A stretch of DNA of 64,000 nt from Liolophura sinensis (Eukaryota > Mollusca > Polyplacophora > Chitonida > Chitonidae), in assembly GCF_032854445.1 (NCBI RefSeq), contig NC_088298.1:18373976-18437975 (forward strand). The letters are read 5' to 3'. The notes beneath the pieces are model-generated. The model was not told where the DNA came from and ran no database searches. It was given only the letters and a program-made list of their open reading frames with translations. Within the stretch, counting starts at the first letter, position 1, and each line of letters starts with the position of its first letter. This document shows positions 62,141-64,000 of this stretch, piece after piece. A program made the position numbers and the translations under genes.

Positions 62141-62811
62141 TCAATCTGCAGCCTGTTCTGCTGATAACTCTGTGTATATATCCATAGCTTTGCCAGTTAA
62201 CACACTCTGTAAAAGGGTAGTCCAAAACTTTTTAGGCCACTCTAAATTTTGAGCAATCTTCTCAAACTGTAGAAAATATTTATCTACATCAGTTTCACGA
62301 AATTGTGGCACCAATCTTATGTTTCTAGCGACGTCAAATTTTGGAGGCATATCAGAAAAACTTAAGCCAGACCTATCTCCTTCTAGTCTCCTCGCTTCAA
62401 TTTCGCTCTGAAGTCTCAATTTCTCTAATTCGAACACTCTTTCATTTTCTCTTTCTCTAAACAACCTTCCTTTTTCATTTTCTTTAAACAATCTTTCATC
62501 TTCCTTATCTTTAAACAATCTTTCATTTTCCTTAAACAATCTTTTTTCCCTTTCTTTCAGTTCTAACTCCTTCAGTCTTATTACAGTGGAATCATCGCCC
62601 TCAGGCCTGTACACATCTAATGCACTTTCATCAAACTCCTGTAATTCTACCAAACATTTAGCAATACTAAACTGCATATCTTTCTTACGTAAGGATCTTT
62701 TGATATTAAGATTCAGGCACTTGCTCAAAGCATACAAATCATTCTTATTTAACACATCAAAAGTCCTGATCTGGCGCTTCCATAAACTCGTCGGGCTTAA
62801 AATCCGACATG
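62141..62811 (-). pseudogene. Gag N-terminal region with charged coiled coil (Gmr1-like element)
   Basis: The likely start is the ATG at 62809-62811 (MSDFKPDEF). An extra base in the A/T run near 62759-62763 breaks this frame after 17 codons. The next frame carries on, with a long charged heptad-rich stretch in which RLFKENE-like units recur (about 62380-62580), then a capsid N-terminal part (FDVARNIRLVPQF). It stops at 62141. A further frameshift leads into the SCAN-like region at 62103. An alternative open frame begins inside the LTR, but its first part does not look like Gag. Gag would form the particle shell of the element. Confidence 0.75.
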
Positions 62812-62907
62812 ATGAATAAAATCTGCTGGCAAAATTTACTACAAAGTCAAAGACTAAAAAAATGACACAACTTACACAAAATCCTTTCAATTCCAATTCA
62901 AATTCAC

Positions 62908-62925
62908 TTCCCGGACAAGCCCCCA
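62908..62925 (-). other. Primer-binding site, tRNA-Pro type
   Basis: Three bases inside the 5' LTR, the - strand reads TGGGGGCTTGTCCGGGAA. This is complementary to a CCA-ended tRNA 3' terminus and differs at two positions from the tRNA-Pro PBS familiar from murine leukaemia viruses. The start with TGG directly after the LTR is diagnostic of a minus-strand primer site. Confidence 0.8.
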
Positions 62926-62928
62926 ATT

Positions 62929-63681
62929 TGTTACGACCCAAACTGTCTGTATTATAAAGAGATGGCTTGTTCGAAATACACGACAGTTTAGCCGCACAAA
63001 AAAATAACCAAAACCAGCAGATTTTATTTTACAACAGTTTATTAGCTTAACAAGAACAGATAATAAGACTTATACAAATACTAAAGTACTTAAGTTTAAC
63101 AAGAAAGGATAGCAGTATCTATACAAATACTAAAGTACTTACGGTGTCAAGTCCAAACGGACGCATATATTCCACAATATATATACCACACAGGCATAAA
63201 TGCTCAGAGGCAAATTCACAAGAGGGAAAATCCACAGTATAACTGAGTGTATGACGAAATATACACAAAATTCCACAGACAGGGTCCGTGTACTAATAAG
63301 CACTGTGTATACAAGAGCACAAATTAAACATACAAGTTCAGACTGAACAAGTGCTCGGTGGAGATAGGATATAACAAAGCCAGAGGCTATAGAGACACCA
63401 AAGTTCAGCACAAAAGGCCTACTAAAGTAATACACAGCAAAAGCGTCCAAACTCTCAATAATTCTCCTTTTTCCGTTCTCTGTTCTCCCCCGTCTTATAT
63501 AGCCTGGTGGAATTGTCCAGAATAAGAAAATTCCTGAACACTTGATGTAAACAAACAGGAACCGAACTGAGCGCATTCTGGAATATTCTAAGGTAGAGGC
63601 AGACAGCACTCCCTGAACAGACAGCATATGTAAACAGTGGCAAGCTATATTTAGAAACTGACGGCAGTCGTGCACATAACA
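62929..63681 (-). repeat. 5' LTR of the Gmr1-like element
   Basis: 753 bp. In the element's orientation it starts TGTTATG and ends CGTAACA. A TATATAA box lies at 63495-63501 (- strand) and an AATAAA signal at 63023-63028 (- strand), giving a conventional U3-R-U5 layout. A hydrophobic open frame of up to 186 codons inside the LTR has no known domain and is treated as chance. Confidence 0.9.
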
Positions 63682-63712
63682 TAAACACCAAGCACTCATT
63701 CACTCACTCAAC
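63682..63712 (+). mobile_element. SINE family 2, right part (tail) beyond the retrotransposon
   Basis: Reads TAAACACCAAGCACTC followed by CACTCACTC, the terminal motif of the other family-2 copies (for example 32890-32920). TAAA is the duplicated target. Confidence 0.75.
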
Positions 63713-63736
63713 GGGTAACTCAGAAATGCAGATACT

Positions 63737-63916
63737 GCCACTAGCAATGCTGTCCAATTTTCACAATTTGGAATATCTGTACATCAGTAAATGACGTTAA
63801 GTACTGTGACGATGCAAGCTCTTAAGCGTGTATTTATCGTCAGTTCAACGTCACAATTCCATAACGTCATACACTGATGCGCAGATATTCCAAATTACGC
63901 AATTTGGACTAGTGGC
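63737..63916. mobile_element. 180-bp foldback MITE
   Basis: Arms 63737-63801 and 63860-63916 are imperfect inverted repeats. GCCACTAG/CTAGTGGC mark the ends, with AATTTGGAATATCTG and CAGATATTCCAAATT inside. It lies 25 bp beyond the SINE tail that follows the retrotransposon. Confidence 0.7.
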
Positions 63917-64000
63917 GCCGTCATCATTTTTTAGCCCCCCCCACCCGCCCTCTAAGTGGGAACAGTGTGATGTGGGATTGCGAAAAAAAAAAAATGCTGC

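Larger units (their letters stand above)
56835..63681 (-). mobile_element. Gmr1-like Ty3/gypsy LTR retrotransposon, degenerate
   Basis: A full-length provirus-like unit of 6847 bp reading right to left. Its LTRs (750 and 753 bp) begin TGTTACGACC and end CATAACA on the + strand. They are flanked by TAAA on both sides (56831-56834 and 63682-63685), a 4-bp target-site duplication. Order along the element: LTR, PBS, Gag coiled coil, SCAN-like capsid, CCHC knuckle, protease, integrase HHCC and DDE core with GPY motif, RT, RNase H, polypurine tract, LTR. Integrase before RT is the Ty1/copia order, yet RT, RNase H and integrase are of Ty3/gypsy type, which defines the Gmr1-like group. The coding region has at least five frameshifts or stops and a replaced piece of RT, so this copy cannot be autonomous. 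The LTRs differ by about ten substitutions and two small indels by eye, so it is fairly young. Confidence 0.9.

Noticed and set aside
63139-63699. 186-codon hydrophobic open frame, with a near-identical one at 57044-57514
   Set aside because: Both lie inside the two LTRs, so the duplication reflects LTR identity and not a gene; no domain is recognised.

Overview
The window is eukaryotic, gene-poor, AT-rich and full of repeats. It most likely comes from a mollusc, or at least a lophotrochozoan. The evidence is a single multi-exon gene with GT-AG introns, many copies of two tRNA-derived SINE families whose sequence style I associate with mollusc genomes (from memory, not searched), a Tc1-like transposon, a Ty3/gypsy retrotransposon and many minisatellites. 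No prokaryotic operon structure, rRNA, CRISPR or functional tRNA gene was seen. Most open frames are short, overlap repeats and look like chance.

The one convincing host gene is at 38537-44046 on the + strand. Its four exons encode a secreted 197-residue ML-domain protein of the GM2 ganglioside activator (GM2A) type, followed by a poly(A) signal at 44075. Intron 1 (3.8 kb) carries a complete SINE and a ~58-bp minisatellite that ends just before exon 2. Intron 3 carries a truncated SINE.

The most interesting object is a 6.85-kb LTR retrotransposon on the - strand at 56835-63681. It has 750/753-bp LTRs, a TAAA target-site duplication, a tRNA-Pro-type primer-binding site and a purine tract. Its domain order is Gag (SCAN-like capsid, zinc knuckle), protease, integrase, then reverse transcriptase and RNase H. 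Integrase upstream of RT is the Ty1/copia order, while the sequence is Ty3/gypsy; this combination is the hallmark of the Gmr1-like group. The copy is dead: it has several frameshifts, and about 70 codons of RT are replaced by a piece of an unrelated LTR. A fuller copy of that LTR stands alone at 19846-20821. The element sits inside a SINE.

Layout: 0-9 kb holds old dispersed repeats, two SINE pieces and a perfect hairpin. 9-20 kb holds SINEs (several with clear target-site duplications), an eleven-copy 70-bp minisatellite and old repeats. 19.8-20.8 kb is the solo LTR. 21-38 kb holds more SINEs, a TIR-flanked SINE, short tandem arrays, hairpins and a MITE. 38.5-44.1 kb is the GM2A-like gene. 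44.9-46.4 kb is a 121-bp tandem array with higher-order structure. 47-50 kb holds a ~35-bp minisatellite and an array with seven CACGTG boxes. 50.9-52.6 kb is a degenerate Tc1 element with a SINE nested in it. 52.6-53.3 kb is a foldback element. 55 kb is a SINE ending in a long TA array. 56.7-63.7 kb is the nested retrotransposon, followed by a 180-bp foldback MITE. Repeat identities were judged by eye.
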